Source: Adiantum capillus-veneris (lineage: Eukaryota; Streptophyta; Polypodiopsida; Polypodiales; Pteridaceae). Taken from it: a stretch of 64,000 bases of DNA. The position numbers and the translations under genes were made by a program. The stretch lies in contig CM043969.1 of assembly GCA_014529385.2 (NCBI GenBank), positions 16,876,446-16,940,445 of the forward strand, in the 5' to 3' direction. Below, piece by piece: positions 1-11,256 of this stretch. The number at the start of each line of letters is the position of its first letter. Positions within the stretch are counted from its first letter, which is position 1. The notes beneath the pieces are model-generated. The model had not been told where the DNA came from. It saw only the letters and a program-made list of their open reading frames with translations, and did not search any database.

Positions 1-1
1 T

Positions 2-865
2 TTATGGGCTGAAGTAGTCTTCGGGTTGACGGTTGGCGAGGCGGTCTTTAAGCGCATTGAGTGCCTTTTGGTATCTGATTTTCCTCTCTTTATCGGGCAC
101 TTGCAAAAACTGCATGGTGACTTTGTTCTTCAGCTCCACTGTTGAGTAGCATACAAACCTTGATGTCAGGTTGCTGATCACTGGCCCAAATATTTTCGTC
201 CGCCAAGTGAAGTATCCTGTGTAGAACGCTTCCTCGAACGCCAGCATATTCTAAGAAGGTAGAAACATACATCTGGTGTAGAAGCCATAGAGGACTTCTT
301 CGGAAGGTTGGCCACTAAGATCATAGCACAACCCTTTGTTACCCTCGAGGAATGACATCCAAGGGGCACTTGCTTGCTCCGGCTCATTGAACAGTTCAAT
401 GCACATGAGCAGCATTCGGCAGATTTTGTATAACATAACACATGACAAATCTGGTAGACTTTTAAAGAATGACATGGCACCCTTTAAGGTTTTCACCATG
501 TATTCTTCAGTTGCTATCCCTTTTTTGGAGCAGGCAATCTAGTGGTAATTCAGCCAAGTTGGCCGCTTCTAGTAGTGTCTCATGTGCTATCCAGGTCCTT
601 ACTCTTGGTACAGGACAGAAGGTAGGATCCTTTTGCAGGGCCATAGGTGCTCTTGTGAACAGAATCAAGTACCTTGGATTCTTATTCAGTCAGCTCAACC
701 TCCACTTAGGGTGGTCTTGATATGCATCCTCGACTTTCATGTCGGTGCAAAGCCTTTCTTTTACTTGCATCAACTCCACTTTAATCAGAGGATAGGGTAG
801 GGATTGTTGGTGCCATTGCGCTGATAGCCGTTTTTTGGCTCTTTGTAATTGCCACAGTGAGTTAC
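2..865 (-). pseudogene. Element A third ORF, C-terminal part
   Basis: Reading right to left, coding-like sequence starts near 865 and ends with a stop at positions 2-4. The best-preserved stretch, 499 to 2, reads almost continuously with one stop at about 250 and one frame (residues such as MVKTLKGAMSFFKSLPD near its start and LANRQPEDYFSP at its end). No family is recognised. It is taken as the continuation of the ORF that begins at 6,011, because orientation and style match and the gap between 850 and 3,200 looks like inserted non-coding DNA. In some plant Ty3 elements the position after integrase holds an env-like or accessory ORF; I see no signal peptide or membrane segment here, so envelope function is not supported. 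Confidence 0.5.
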
Positions 866-2325
866 CTCACCCTACCAAAATCACCCAAACACTGTGGCTA
901 TCCCTACCATTTCACTGTACATAGGCGTGCGTGAGTCACGGGACTTTTCCCATATCTTCTTAAAAAACCCTCAATTAGCTAGTCATTGGGCTAGTTGAGC
1001 CAGAAAAAATAAAAAATAATAAAAAAATAAGTATATTATGGCCCATGCGTATGTAAATATTTCTTTGTATATAGGACCTAAATAAAAGATTTTTTCATAA
1101 TTATTTTGATTTATGATTTTTTCCTTCCTACATCTATTTTGTTTTTTTTCTAAAAACTTAGAACACCAAAAATATTTATCTTTTTATGGTAGCCTCATAA
1201 TGAGAGAGATTTCTTTTGACCCCTCTATATTTTTTCCACTTATATTATTTATATTTGACATGTACATATTTTTTAGACCCCTCAATATTTGATTTTCTTA
1301 GTTGTACTATTCACTTATATCATGATCTCAACAATATCTTCAATTATAGACCTACCAAATAAGGTCAAGGGTAGGTGGCATGCATACATGCACTATGGAG
1401 GGCTCACTCTTGGAGGTATTCAAAAGAATCATCCAAAAAAGGACCCCACAAGGACCTTGTGCAGTGGAAAAAAACGGTCGGTTTTGCTGAATTTTTAAAG
1501 TTCACTTGCTCTCCGAATTTGAAAAGGTGATACAAACAAAAGTTGTAGCTCGTGAGCTGAACTTTTACCTCAAATTTTTTCATATTTTTTTGAGCTAGGA
1601 GCTGTGAGCTATGATTTTATTAGTGGACCCCAGTTTTTCCATGCTATGCAGCCACACTCTCTCTTCCACTTTATCATTTTCCTCTTTCACACACACTTCT
1701 CCACTCATCATCCCCACCTCTCTCACCACTCCTCTCTACACCCTACTCACCTTCTCCTCAACCTTGAAGAATAAGAGAAACCATGGTGAACTCATACCTC
1801 CCACACACAATTCCATTCCAAAATTGACCACCTAGTCTCATTTTTCCTCCTCCAAATTACCCATATCTATCAAAAAAACCACAAAATTCAGCCTCTTCTC
1901 TTAAAAGACAGCATCATGGTGGTTGATTACTCAGCTTCAATTACCTTGTCTCTCAAGGAAGGTCAAGAGTGAAGAAAAAATGTACCGTCAAAGCTAGTGG
2001 ACCGTCAACAAGCGTCAAAATTGGCCCTACTCAAGACACTTGGAGCATCAACCTTGTAAGAAATCCACCTTTTCTTACCTCTTAAGAGTTTTTCTTCCTT
2101 ATTTGTATCCTACATGGATACTCCCATTGTAAATATCCAATTCCATTTGTAAATTAATACTAACTCTACTAACACTAACCCACTATGAAAAGTCCTATCA
2201 CCTCCATTTCTCTCCTCTCTCTTTCCCCACCAACTTCTTGATAATTCCAAGCAAAAGAAATTAGATAAATTGCTGGAAATCTAACCCAACCATGGTTAGA
2301 GGAGTAACCCTAGCCTTCAAAATTG

Positions 2326-2335
2326 CTATAAAAGG
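2326..2335 (+). promoter_or_regulatory. TATA box (ctataaaagg) within the insertion
   Basis: A canonical plant TATA box, followed after about 30 bases by a purine-rich, LTR-like transcribed region. It supports the idea that the surrounding 2.3 kb is an LTR in plus orientation. No downstream coding region uses it. Confidence 0.45.
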
Positions 2336-2993
2336 AGGGTGTAGCTAGCACAAAAGGGGAGCCATAAGCAAGAGCACTATGCTATAGCTTGAGAAGCCAA
2401 GCTCAACCTCTCTAGAAGGAGCTCTTGAGTGGAAGCTCATTGTCTTATGCATGTGCATGTGCTGTAATAGGGGATTAGCAAGGGAACTCTATGCCATTGT
2501 AAGAGAGAGAGTGATAATTCAATTGAGAGTAGGAAATCTATCATTTCTCCTACTAGTGTAAGCCTAACATTTGCTGAATCAAGGAGGGTGGATTTGGACT
2601 AAGCTTGGATACTTTGTCTCCCTTCCAACGTGAAGTAATGGACAACAATGATGCGTAAGTGTCTTGGTGTTTTTTGTTAAGTTCTTGATAGCTTGTTGTC
2701 TCTGGTGTTGTCATCAATCTAGCCATAAATCCCACATACTGTAAGAGGGCGACAGGGTGGAGAGGACTCCCCTGGCCTTAAGACAGTGATTGGGGTGGCT
2801 TTTCTTGTGATGTGTTGTGCTGAAATTTACGCAAGCTATGTTGAACAAATACTAATCTCACTTTGATTTGTCATGACAGATTCGTAAGAAGGTATTAATG
2901 CAACAAGCACCCCCTCCCCCTTTCTCTCTCTTTCTTAAATATATAGTTGTGTTTGCTTGATCATTGCCGATACGTTTCAAAGCAGCCCGAGCA

Positions 2994-2996
<3 letters not shown>

Positions 2997-3058
<62 letters not shown>
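2997..3058. repeat. (CT)n microsatellite
   Basis: About 30 uninterrupted CT units. The RE-repeat protein that reads across it on the minus strand is an artefact of the repeat. Confidence 0.95.
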
Positions 3059-3061
<3 letters not shown>

Positions 3062-3279
3062 TTTTAGTGTGTAAGAGTGTTCCATTGGTGTTAGGGTTAG
3101 TGTAAATTCCTTGCTTGTTTGTGGGTTTCTCTAACGATTCTCCTCTTTTGCGTCCTAGTTCGCTCTTAAACTAGGTGGTGCCCCTTGTGTAGTTGGGATT
3201 TGGCTGTGGGTTTGTTGTTTTGGTTTGTGTTGTGTTGTGCCCCAGCCCCATTGAGCAGCACGGGAGCCTTGAAGGGTGT

Positions 3280-6011
3280 CTAGAGGCCACTCTTCTTGTT
3301 GCCCACCCCGGACCGCCTCAGCGCATTTATTTGATTGGGAGTGAGTTGCGTGACATTGACGAAATGAAGTACTCTCAACTCCCAATCCATTGTTGCCTTC
3401 CACTGCTCATCTACCTCTTGTGTAATTTTTTCTTTCAATGCATCTTCTTCAACCTTTGAGAGTTGGACCATGGGCACTGTTTCTGCTTCGGTAATGGGTA
3501 TTTGAAACTCCTCCTCGCCACTCAACTCTATTGTTGATTGTGTCTCCATCTCAATGAATGAAATTGAGGGGATTTCTATATGAGGTTGCTCGGAAGTTCC
3601 TACCTCTTCTTGCGTTTCCGGGTGTCCCTCTCTCACTAGCTTGTTGACTCTTTTGAGTTCAGCTATCTCCTTCAGCAGCTCGTCTTCTCTTTGGACCCGC
3701 ATCAAGGCCAGGTCTCTACATTAAAACTGCTCCAATTTCAGCTCCAGCTTGAGGTCTTTATTTTTCTTTTCTAATGCCTTGTAGACGTCGTGTATTCCCT
3801 TGATCGAGGCAACGGTTTGATTTTCTCGTATTTGTCGCAAGAATATCGCTTGATCATTGATTTTTTGTTCTGAGTATTGTAGGAAAGCATTGGCTACATC
3901 TAACTGTACCTGGATCTTTTGAGCTGATAGGGTTGTAGTTAGAAGTTCATTTGTAACTTTCGTCAATTGATCATACTTTGCTTTGCATGCATCTGACAAT
4001 TTTGTGAGCAACTCACCCAGTTCCTCCATTTCTTTCTGTTTCTTATCTCTTGCGAGCTGATGTTGTTCAGCTTCCGCTCTCAATTCCTGCACTTGCCTCT
4101 GTAGATCGATGATGACATTGAGTCTGTCATCTAGCTCCCCTTGGAGTACGTCAATCACCATCTCTAACTCTTTGGCCCTTGTGCTACGGCCAAGTGCTAC
4201 TGAGCGAAGTCATTCTGTCATCTCTTGCATTTGCTTAGCACATTCATTAACTTACAGGATGACTTCATCATTTGACTGCCAGCCTTCATTTCGTGCTAAC
4301 TGTCTTGATGTTTTTGCAGATTCTTGGGTGTCCTTTGGTTGCGTCATGAAGGTTGGTTGTGGTTGTTGCCCTTGTGGTTGTTGATCTTTTTCCGTTGAGG
4401 TAGAGGGTGTTTCCTTGGCCTCTTGTTCTCTTATGTGCTCAAACTTTGCGGTGTCCTCTTCTGGTGCAGGACTGGCTGCCTTTTCTATCTCTGGCTCTTT
4501 CTCTATTTACTGCTCTTGAGTAGATACAGCTGCTTGTTGTGTTGATTCCACTGCTTCTTGATGTTCAGGTTCTTGTGTATATTCAGCTTCTTTTTCCTGT
4601 TCAGGTTCTACTTCTTTTGTTGGCTCAGTTGTTGTGGTTCTAATTGTCGGTGATGGTGGTGGGCTCGGCATTGGGTGATCTTGGTGTTCAGAGACAGGAG
4701 AAGAGATGCGGGGAGACACATCACCTTGAGTCTATTGTGCTTCTCCTTGTGCAGTGGCTTCGTCTACTTTCTTTTGTTGTTCTGCCACCTCTGTGGCTTT
4801 ATTTGCTGCTTCTTGTGCTTCTTTCAGCTTTAAAGCTTCTGCCTCTTGATACATCCATTCCAGTACTTCCGTGGGTTCTTCAGCCTGCTTCCTGGTGTGA
4901 TGCTTGACCTTGGTCCCTTAAGCCCAATAGGCACCCACTTTTCTGGGTCCTTTCCTTGTGCTTGGCGGCTGCGTTGGTATGAGTGTTTCCCTCTTTCAAA
5001 TTGGGCTTGCTTTTGCACAGGCTCCTCTTGGTGTGCTACACAGCTTTTCTCTTCATTTCTTCAATGCGCGCTCTCCTTTCTTTATTATCTGAGCTATCAC
5101 TAATGTGCCCTTCCGATGAGCTCTCTGCAGACTCTTAATTTGACTAGTATGATCTCTTGGTAGATCTTGTATCTCGAGGAGATGGTTGAGCTGACACTTT
5201 CCAAGTGTTTTGATCTGGGGCACGTGGTAGTTTGTCGGCCATGCTGATGGAATGGTATGCAATCCTAGTCAAAACTTCTAGTGCACCCAGGTATGTGATC
5301 TTTCCTTCCTTCTTTGTCCCTTTCAATGTGGGAAAAACATATTGTGCGTGGTCAATCGGCTTCCTGATTGTGACTTAAGGACTTGCGTAAAGGTGGTGGA
5401 AAATCATGTGGTATACCTTGGCAGCCTCTTAGCAAGGAAATGGAAATGCTGGTGGTATAACCTTGCGGCTCCTCCACCTGTTTGTGAATAAGGTGTGCAA
5501 AGGTGGCTGCGGCGGTTTCTTTAGTGAAAGTTCCAGCCGTTTTCCTGTCTCTTGCCCTCATTGTCATTCCTTCTGTGGGCAGTCTGAGTGCTTTTGTCAC
5601 TATCTCCTTGGTAATTACCACTTCAACTTTATTACCTTGGGGGTCAAAAATTTGAGCGGTTCCATCTTCTTTGATCGTGGACAAAATCTCGTAAGATTTC
5701 TGGAAGTCCACTCCGCGCGGCTCTCGTTCGTAGAAATCTCTGAGCCCTAGCCTTCGGTTGGCTTCTTTGGTCTCGGGCTTTGCAGCGACATCATACACTT
5801 CTTTTGGTAGAAGCTGCAGCTCTACCTCATGTCCCTCTTCACTCTTGAATCTTCCAGTGAATACTATGGTGTGATGCTCTTCAAGTTGTTCTTTTGAAAG
5901 ATAAGTTGCCTTGGCAGTTTTGACTGAATCGGGGTCCAGTTGGTATGATGGTAGCTCTTGCAACTTTTCTTTTTGGTTGAGCTTCTTCTTGGCCCTCTCT
6001 GCTGCTTGCAT
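3280..6011 (-). pseudogene. Element A third ORF, N-terminal part with long coiled coil
   Basis: Starts at ATG 6,011 (MQAAERAKKK). The first 219 residues (6,011-5,352) form an unrecognised globular domain, continued in another frame to about 5,144. Next comes a low-complexity acidic, Pro/Glu/Gln/Thr-rich stretch (4,719-4,390), then a strongly heptad-patterned coiled coil (about 4,190-3,560; blocks such as LQRQVQELRAEAEQHQLARD), then an acidic segment to 3,280. Stops at about 3,721, 4,160, 4,235, 4,507, 4,728 and elsewhere show it is dead. The first domain loosely resembles uncharacterised 'plant transposon protein' ORFs; this is an impression, not a match. Together with the 2-865 part the intact protein would have had roughly 1,150-1,200 residues. 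The same palindromic repeats that precede gag lie just upstream (6,199 and 6,491). Confidence 0.55.
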
Positions 6012-6560
6012 GGCTCCTGCTCAGTGAATAGAGAGTCACAGTTAGCAGATTTGACAAATTTTTCTCTCGAATGTCCTTTAGTCTGAAATGCTGCCAATTT
6101 TGGTCCAATTTGCTTCAAATCAATTTTTGAACAATCATAGATGCATAAAAACATGCACGGAACAAAATTATAAAGTCCACACAAAAAATTGCAACAAAAG
6201 TAAATAATCACGATTATTTAGCTGAGTAATTACTTCAACTTTTTGCAAGCTTGGCATCACATGCTTGAAGTATATACCAAATACATACTCTGAGTGAAAT
6301 ATGGGCTCATTTGGATGCATAGGATGAAAATGGTACCAGATTTTGGCTTTAGGTCTCTGAAACAGTAGATATAAAGGAAATTTGAGATTTTGAGCTCCAG
6401 ATTGGTTCAAACTTGGCTAGTGGGCTTAGCACATCATGTACTATGGATGTATGATGGCAAAATAGCAAAATTCTCTCATTTTGGCATGAAAGTAAATAAT
6501 CGCGACTATTAACTTTTCTACCAAAATGATGAATAATAACCAAAAAGGGCTATTTTTTTA
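6012..6560 (-). promoter_or_regulatory. Palindrome-bearing leader upstream of A third ORF
   Basis: About 550 bases without a gene separate the post-integrase region from the ATG at 6,011. Two near-palindromes of the type AATAATCGCGATTATT occur at 6,199-6,220 and 6,491-6,513, about 290 bases apart. The first is followed on the plus strand by a block containing aactttttgca, which also follows the palindromes in the gag leader (21.5-22.4 kb). The shared repeat in front of two separate ORFs of one element suggests a cis-acting role, perhaps promoter or splice-leader related; that function is inference. Confidence 0.5.
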
Positions 6561-6668
6561 ATGATTTTTTGATAGTATATACACTATTTACACTCATCGG
6601 GAAGATATTATCATTGAATTTTTCCTTGATGATGTAATTAACTCAAGGGTTTCTGATGTCGAGGCTTG

Positions 6669-6932
6669 TTATTGTTGTCTTCCAAAGAGCAAATCTTGTA
6701 GCTTGTGTGCTCTCTGCTTGATTGTTCTATCATAATGCTTCAGCACGATGATTGCCTGAGCTGTCGATAGCACTTTTGACTGTTGTCGAGCTTTTTCTCT
6801 CCATTGGTAGGTTGGTGTGCTTGGTGTGGAATGGTGTGGTGGAGTCTTCTGAGACTTAACTCTCCGTTGCTTGATTGGTTTTACAGTTTGTGGAGAAGAT
6901 AAGTACTGCTTTTTCTGCCAAATCCATTTCAA
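6669..6932 (-). pseudogene. Basic tail of the A post-integrase polyprotein
   Basis: An 87-residue Lys/Arg/Gln-rich open stretch (starts MKWIWQKKQYLS, ends HKLQDLLFGRQQ) that continues the reading from the second protease-like domain after stops and frameshifts. Its stop at about 6,669 is followed by the palindromic leader of the third ORF, so it probably marks the C-terminus of the pol polyprotein. No domain is recognised; the high positive charge would suit nucleic-acid binding. Confidence 0.4.
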
Positions 6933-7245
6933 GTTAGGTCCTTTCTTGGAGAAGCTCGTCTCTGTTTTTTGACCCTTGGAACCTTCTTTGGTTTTGTCGG
7001 TGATGTTTTGGGCACCCAGATTTGAATCAGCTTTTCCTTAAGCTGTGCTTTTGGTACCCAAATTTGCCTAACTCCTTGCATGCTACTTGTAGCATTTGCC
7101 TGTCAAGACGATAGAGAAGATTGATTGCTTCGTGGTTTGCTCTGTTGATTACTCCCTTTCCATTCCTCCTTGCTTGGTGCAATTGGAACAATGAGTTGCC
7201 CGCCTTTAGGTGATAGCTTGAGCTGATTTGTATCCCAATCTAGTA

Positions 7246-7700
7246 CTACTTTGTATGTCCGCATCCAGGAATTCCAAGAATCATCATCTCATTCATGTGT
7301 TCATCTAGTAAGCATACAAACTGATTAGGACATGAACATCCATGTACTATCACGTTCAAGTTGACTATTACCAATGTTGGTGTTGGGTTCTTGTTGCATC
7401 CTTTTATTGTCGCTATTCCTACTGTCAATGTTTGACTTGTTGCTTTCTTGTACGTGGAATAAATGACTGCATTTACTCTAGCTCCTGTGTCGACCAAAGC
7501 ATTTGTGCTATGATTGTTGAGTTGTACTTTGATGCGCAGGTCCATTCTGTCTAACCATTCATCATCTGTTGGCACTGCATCTTTCGGCAATTCCCATTGT
7601 CGGTCCTCTATTTCCAGAGTGTTGATGGGAATCGGTATCTGTTGATTCTTGAGAGCAGCTTTCCGTTTGAGTACCCGAAGCCAAGCTTCCTCTTGGGCTT
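7246..7700 (-). pseudogene. Second retropepsin-like aspartic protease domain, downstream of integrase (A)
   Basis: The frame from 7,590 to 7,246 shows the A2 aspartic-protease pattern: a hydrophobic strand leading to VDTGARVNAV (catalytic D-T-G-A), then about 75 residues later a flap/second half ending MMILGIPG (the ILG motif of retropepsins). Just beyond a stop at 7,246 another frame reads DTNQLKLSPKGGQLIV, which resembles the strand after ILG in these folds. Upstream it connects through an acidic linker (DEAQEEAWLRVLKRK) to the integrase C-terminus. A normal Ty3 polyprotein has its only protease between gag and RT, and A does have one there (17,393-17,660). So this is an extra copy. Whether it once processed the third ORF product or bound nucleic acid is unknown. 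Confidence 0.7.
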
Positions 7701-7719
7701 CATCAATAATCTATTTGTC

Positions 7720-9420
7720 GTTTAATCCTCCTTTGCTTGGCTGCATGCATTCTTTCTAGCAATTCATTGGTTAGCAGCAAATTGTATTTCTTTAAACGAC
7801 ATCCACTAATCCAATTAGCCATTGGTTTACCATCTAAGGTGGATAACTTAACTGCTCCACTTGAAGATACATCTTCAATGATAAACGGTCTGTTTTCCTT
7901 TTCTTAAACTTGGGAATGTGTTGCTTAAGGGAATAGATTAAAATTGAGCTCCCTTTCTTGAAGATTTTTGTGTTGAGATGGGAATCAAAAAACTGTTTTT
8001 GTTTCCTCTTTTGTGCATAGATGTGAGCTACGACAGTGATCCTTTGTTCATCTAACTGTTCTAAATATTCTAGTCTTTCCGACAATTCATGTCCACTTCA
8101 TTCAAGATTCTTTGCTACCCTTAGTGTCGGCAATAGAAATTCTATTGGCAATATGCCATCAAGACCATAAATAAGGTTAAAGCGTGTAGCATTTAAAGCT
8201 ATTTTGAATGAAACTCGATAAACCCATATAGCAGCATGGAGATTCATTTCCCAGTCTCTCCTTCCTGATCTAACCACTTTAGTCAATGCCGAGCTAAGAA
8301 TTTTGTTCGTATGCTCAGCTTGTCCGTTTTCTTGTGGGTGATTGGGAGCTTATTTGTTATGGATGACCATAAACTCATTAAGAAAATACTCGATTACCTC
8401 ATTGAGGAAATGAGTTCCCCGATCACTGACAATTTCTATTGGCAGTCCACATCTCGTGAATACATACTCATATAAGAATGCGGCAGTGGTTCTGGCATTA
8501 TTCTTTTGAGTTGCTTTAGCCTCGGCCCACTTGGTCAAATAGTCCATAGCTACAATGATATATTGAGCTTGGGTTCTATAAGCAGGTCGCTATATTGGCC
8601 CAACAAAATCTATACCCCACTTTGTAAAAGCTCTAGCCCTCGTCATTGGTCTTAAGGATATGCTATCTACACGTGTTGGCATTTTTGCTCGTTGACAAGC
8701 ATCACACCTTCAAACATATTCTTTGGCATCTATAAAAGGTGTTGGCCACCATATGCCTACCATTAAGATTGCTGTTGCGGTGGTCTCACTAGAAAAGTAC
8801 CTCCACCTAATCCAGCATGTGCTTTTTTTATAATCGAAATATACTCGTCTTCATTTGCACAAAGATGCAAATGTTGATCCTTACCTCTCCCATACAATTG
8901 GTTTCCAATAAGAGCATAGTCTCTTGCTTCAGTTTCAATTGCTCTTTGACGTCATTTACTCATATCCTCAGGAAATGTTCGTCTTATAAGTAAGTAACCA
9001 GATAGTTACTCCACTTAGGAACAGGAGACATTTGAGACAATGTTACATGAGGTATGGGTGTTTGTTTTTGACATTGAGGACAATCCTTTACAAAAGATCA
9101 AACATCATTCATCATAGTTGGCCAAAATACTCCAAGTCTCAAGATTCTTTGCATAGTTTGATCTTCCGCAAAGTGAAGTCCTACTATGGTAATATGTGCT
9201 TGACTTAGGTACTGGTTTTTCTCTTTAGGATTAATGCATAAGAGCAATATCATCTTCATTTCTTTTGTATAACCTACCAACTAGTAATTGATACATAGCC
9301 GATTGCTCAATTAATCTGATTGTAATAGGAAGTGGTATTTGTGAATCCACTTGAGCTATGGTCATCAATGATACCATGTTTTCTGACCATCGCGGTATCA
9401 TTTCCACGGAGAACAAATAG
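7720..9420 (-). pseudogene. Element A integrase with two zinc-binding modules
   Basis: From right to left: a first HHCC module (about 9,290-9,060; SQAHITIVGLHF then KDCPQCQ), a linker, a second HHCC-like module (about 8,920-8,690; KKAHAGLGGG then RCDACQRAK, with the second His replaced), the catalytic core starting at GIDFVGPI (first Asp, about 8,610), DYLTKWAEA at about 8,540, the second Asp in VSDRGTHF (8,430-8,410) and the Glu in NGQAEHTN (about 8,335-8,310), and a C-terminal barrel ending in GAVKLSTLDGKPMANW near 7,810. Stops occur at about 8,350 and 8,095 and there are several frameshifts. Integrase inserts element cDNA into host DNA; this copy cannot. No chromodomain is seen. Confidence 0.8.
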
Positions 9421-9473
9421 GAATATGGTACATAATCGTCTACCCCTTTAGGTGATTCTCCTGAAATAATCCT

Positions 9474-10750
9474 TCACAAATGATCTACTCTTTGATGTGT
9501 AGTGCCCTTTTTTACAACCACAGTGAAATCAAATTCCAGAAGAATGATGAACCATCTCACTATTCTTCCTGGGTTGGATGGCTTGTTGACCAAATACAAC
9601 AAAGCTTGGTGGCCTACAAAGAACACAAAATTGTTGGCTAATAGGTAATGTCTATACTTTTTAACGGCATAGATTATTCCTAGCCCTTCTTTTTCAGTGG
9701 TAGTGTAATTCTTTTCTGCCATGTTCAACTATCGGCTAGCATAAGAAATAGGAAAGTCAATTTCCCGTCTTCTGGTTGAGCTAGTATACAACCGATAGAA
9801 AAATTGGAAGCATCTACATGTATGTGGGATATCTTATTCCTGGTGCTTTCAATATTGGAGCTGAGGTGAGAGCTTGCTTAAGCTTCATGAAGGATTTTTC
9901 ACATGCCTCGGCCCATTCAAAGTGTGTAATCAACCTATACATGGGTTTTGCAATTATAGCATACATATAAATGAACCGTCTGTAATATCCACAATGCCCC
10001 ATGAAGTCTTGAACCCCCTTTACTGTTTTTGGTCCAGGCAAATCAGCAATAGCATAAATTTTATCCAAGTCAGTAGCTATGCCATTTTTAGACACTATAT
10101 GTCCAAGAATTTTTCCTTGTCTACCCATGAATGTGCACTTTTCAGGATTTAGGCAAATCCTATAAAGTCTACATTTTTCGAATACCTTTTTGAGGTGTTC
10201 AAAATGATCAGCTCGGATTGATAAATGTACGCATAGATCATCCATATACACTTCCAAGAATTTCCTCAGATATTCTTTAAAAGCATGGCTCATCAATCTT
10301 TGAAAGTTGGTAGGAGAATTAGTTAACCCAAAAAGCATAACCCGATAGGCAAAAATACTCCATTCCGTTGCAAAAGCAATTTTATGCTAATCTTTTGGGT
10401 CAACCAAAAGTTGATTGTATCCCGAAAAGCCATCTAAGAAACTGTAAGCTTTCTTTTCCTGCAACTCGTTCTAACACATGCTCAGTGATTGGAAGAGGAA
10501 AGTTTTCTCTAATGGTAGCTGCATTCACTTTTTTGAGATTGACACACACTCGTACTTTTCCATTCTTCTTGGGTACTACCACAATTGGAGACACCCAATC
10601 TGTGTGTTCAATTTCGTAAATGAACTTGGCTTCCTTTAGTTTCTCAATATCTTCTTTGATTTTCCTGGCAAACGTTTCATTATATGTGTATGGCCTTTGT
10701 CTACTTGGTTTCGCATCATCTCTCATGGGTATGGTATGTTGACAGATTTC
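9474..10750 (-). pseudogene. Element A reverse transcriptase and RNase H
   Basis: RT fingers and palm run from MRDDAKPSRQRPYTY (10,726) through WVSPIVVVPKKNGKVR to about 10,400, where a frameshift leads to VMLFGLTNSPTNFQRLM (about 10,335). The catalytic motif reads VYMDDL at about 10,240, so YMDD is kept. GHCGYYRRFI marks the connection domain near 9,970. RNase H follows at 9,728-9,474 (EKNYTTTEKEGLGIIYAVKK, a conserved block), with at least one stop between the two. The enzyme copies element RNA into DNA and degrades the template. The YMDD site is intact but frameshifts make this copy dead. Confidence 0.88.
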
Positions 10751-11230
10751 TAGATCAACACCCTTGAGATCCTTGTAAGACCAAGCAAAGATATCTCGGT
10801 ATTCTTTTAGTAAGCTTAGAAAAGCTTTTCTTCATCTTCTGTTAGTTCATTTGCAATGTAGGCAGGTCTAGGTTCTTTCCCTGGTCCAGCCAAGTCTATC
10901 TTTTTCGCGTTCTTGGGCCCTTCGTAGGACTCGCCCTGCTTTCGTAATTCCTTAACAGGTTGTTTGACTATTATTTTTCAATCTTGGAGAGTATACTTTT
11001 TGTAATGAGATGGTACACTCATTACGTCCTTACCATCCTCTTCTGTGGTTTCCATTTCGGTCGTATATATCTCCTTTAGAGCTTTTTTCAACTCTTGATA
11101 TTTCTTTTTCCACTCAACTGGTGTCATGGTTGGCTCCTTGCATTTTTGCTTGGCTTTGCTTGAGTATCCTTCCTTATTTTTCTCGATGTTTTTGACATTT
11201 CTGGATTTTTGTTTGAAGGATATCTGCCAT
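10727..11230 (-). pseudogene. Protease-RT linker of element A
   Basis: Coding-like minus-strand sequence between the B insertion and RT. Readable blocks are TPVEWKKKYQELKKALKE (about 11,125-11,070), GKDVMSVPSHYKKYTLQD, and ELTEDEEKLF, then SYKDLKGVDLEICQHTIPM immediately before RT. This last block is the usual entry into RT in this group of Ty3 elements. It has stops at about 10,978 and 10,820. The N-terminal side is cut off near 11,230 by element B. Confidence 0.6.
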
Positions 11231-11256
11231 TGATGTTATGAGATTGGGCACCCTCC

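Larger units (their letters stand above)
850..3200. mobile_element. Unidentified non-coding insertion in element A, possibly a solo LTR
   Basis: Coding-like sequence of A stops near 865 and resumes near 3,200-3,280. The intervening 2.3 kb is AT-rich, carries no credible ORF, contains a good TATA box at 2,326, and ends near a CT microsatellite. These are the traits of a long LTR or a non-autonomous element read left to right. The exact ends and a target duplication could not be found. A short inverted pair (gccacagtg / cactgtggc) lies at about 851-900 near the left border. Confidence 0.35.

Noticed and set aside
2..6011. Retroviral envelope-like gene
   Set aside because: No signal peptide, membrane helix or furin-like site was seen; coiled coil alone is not enough.
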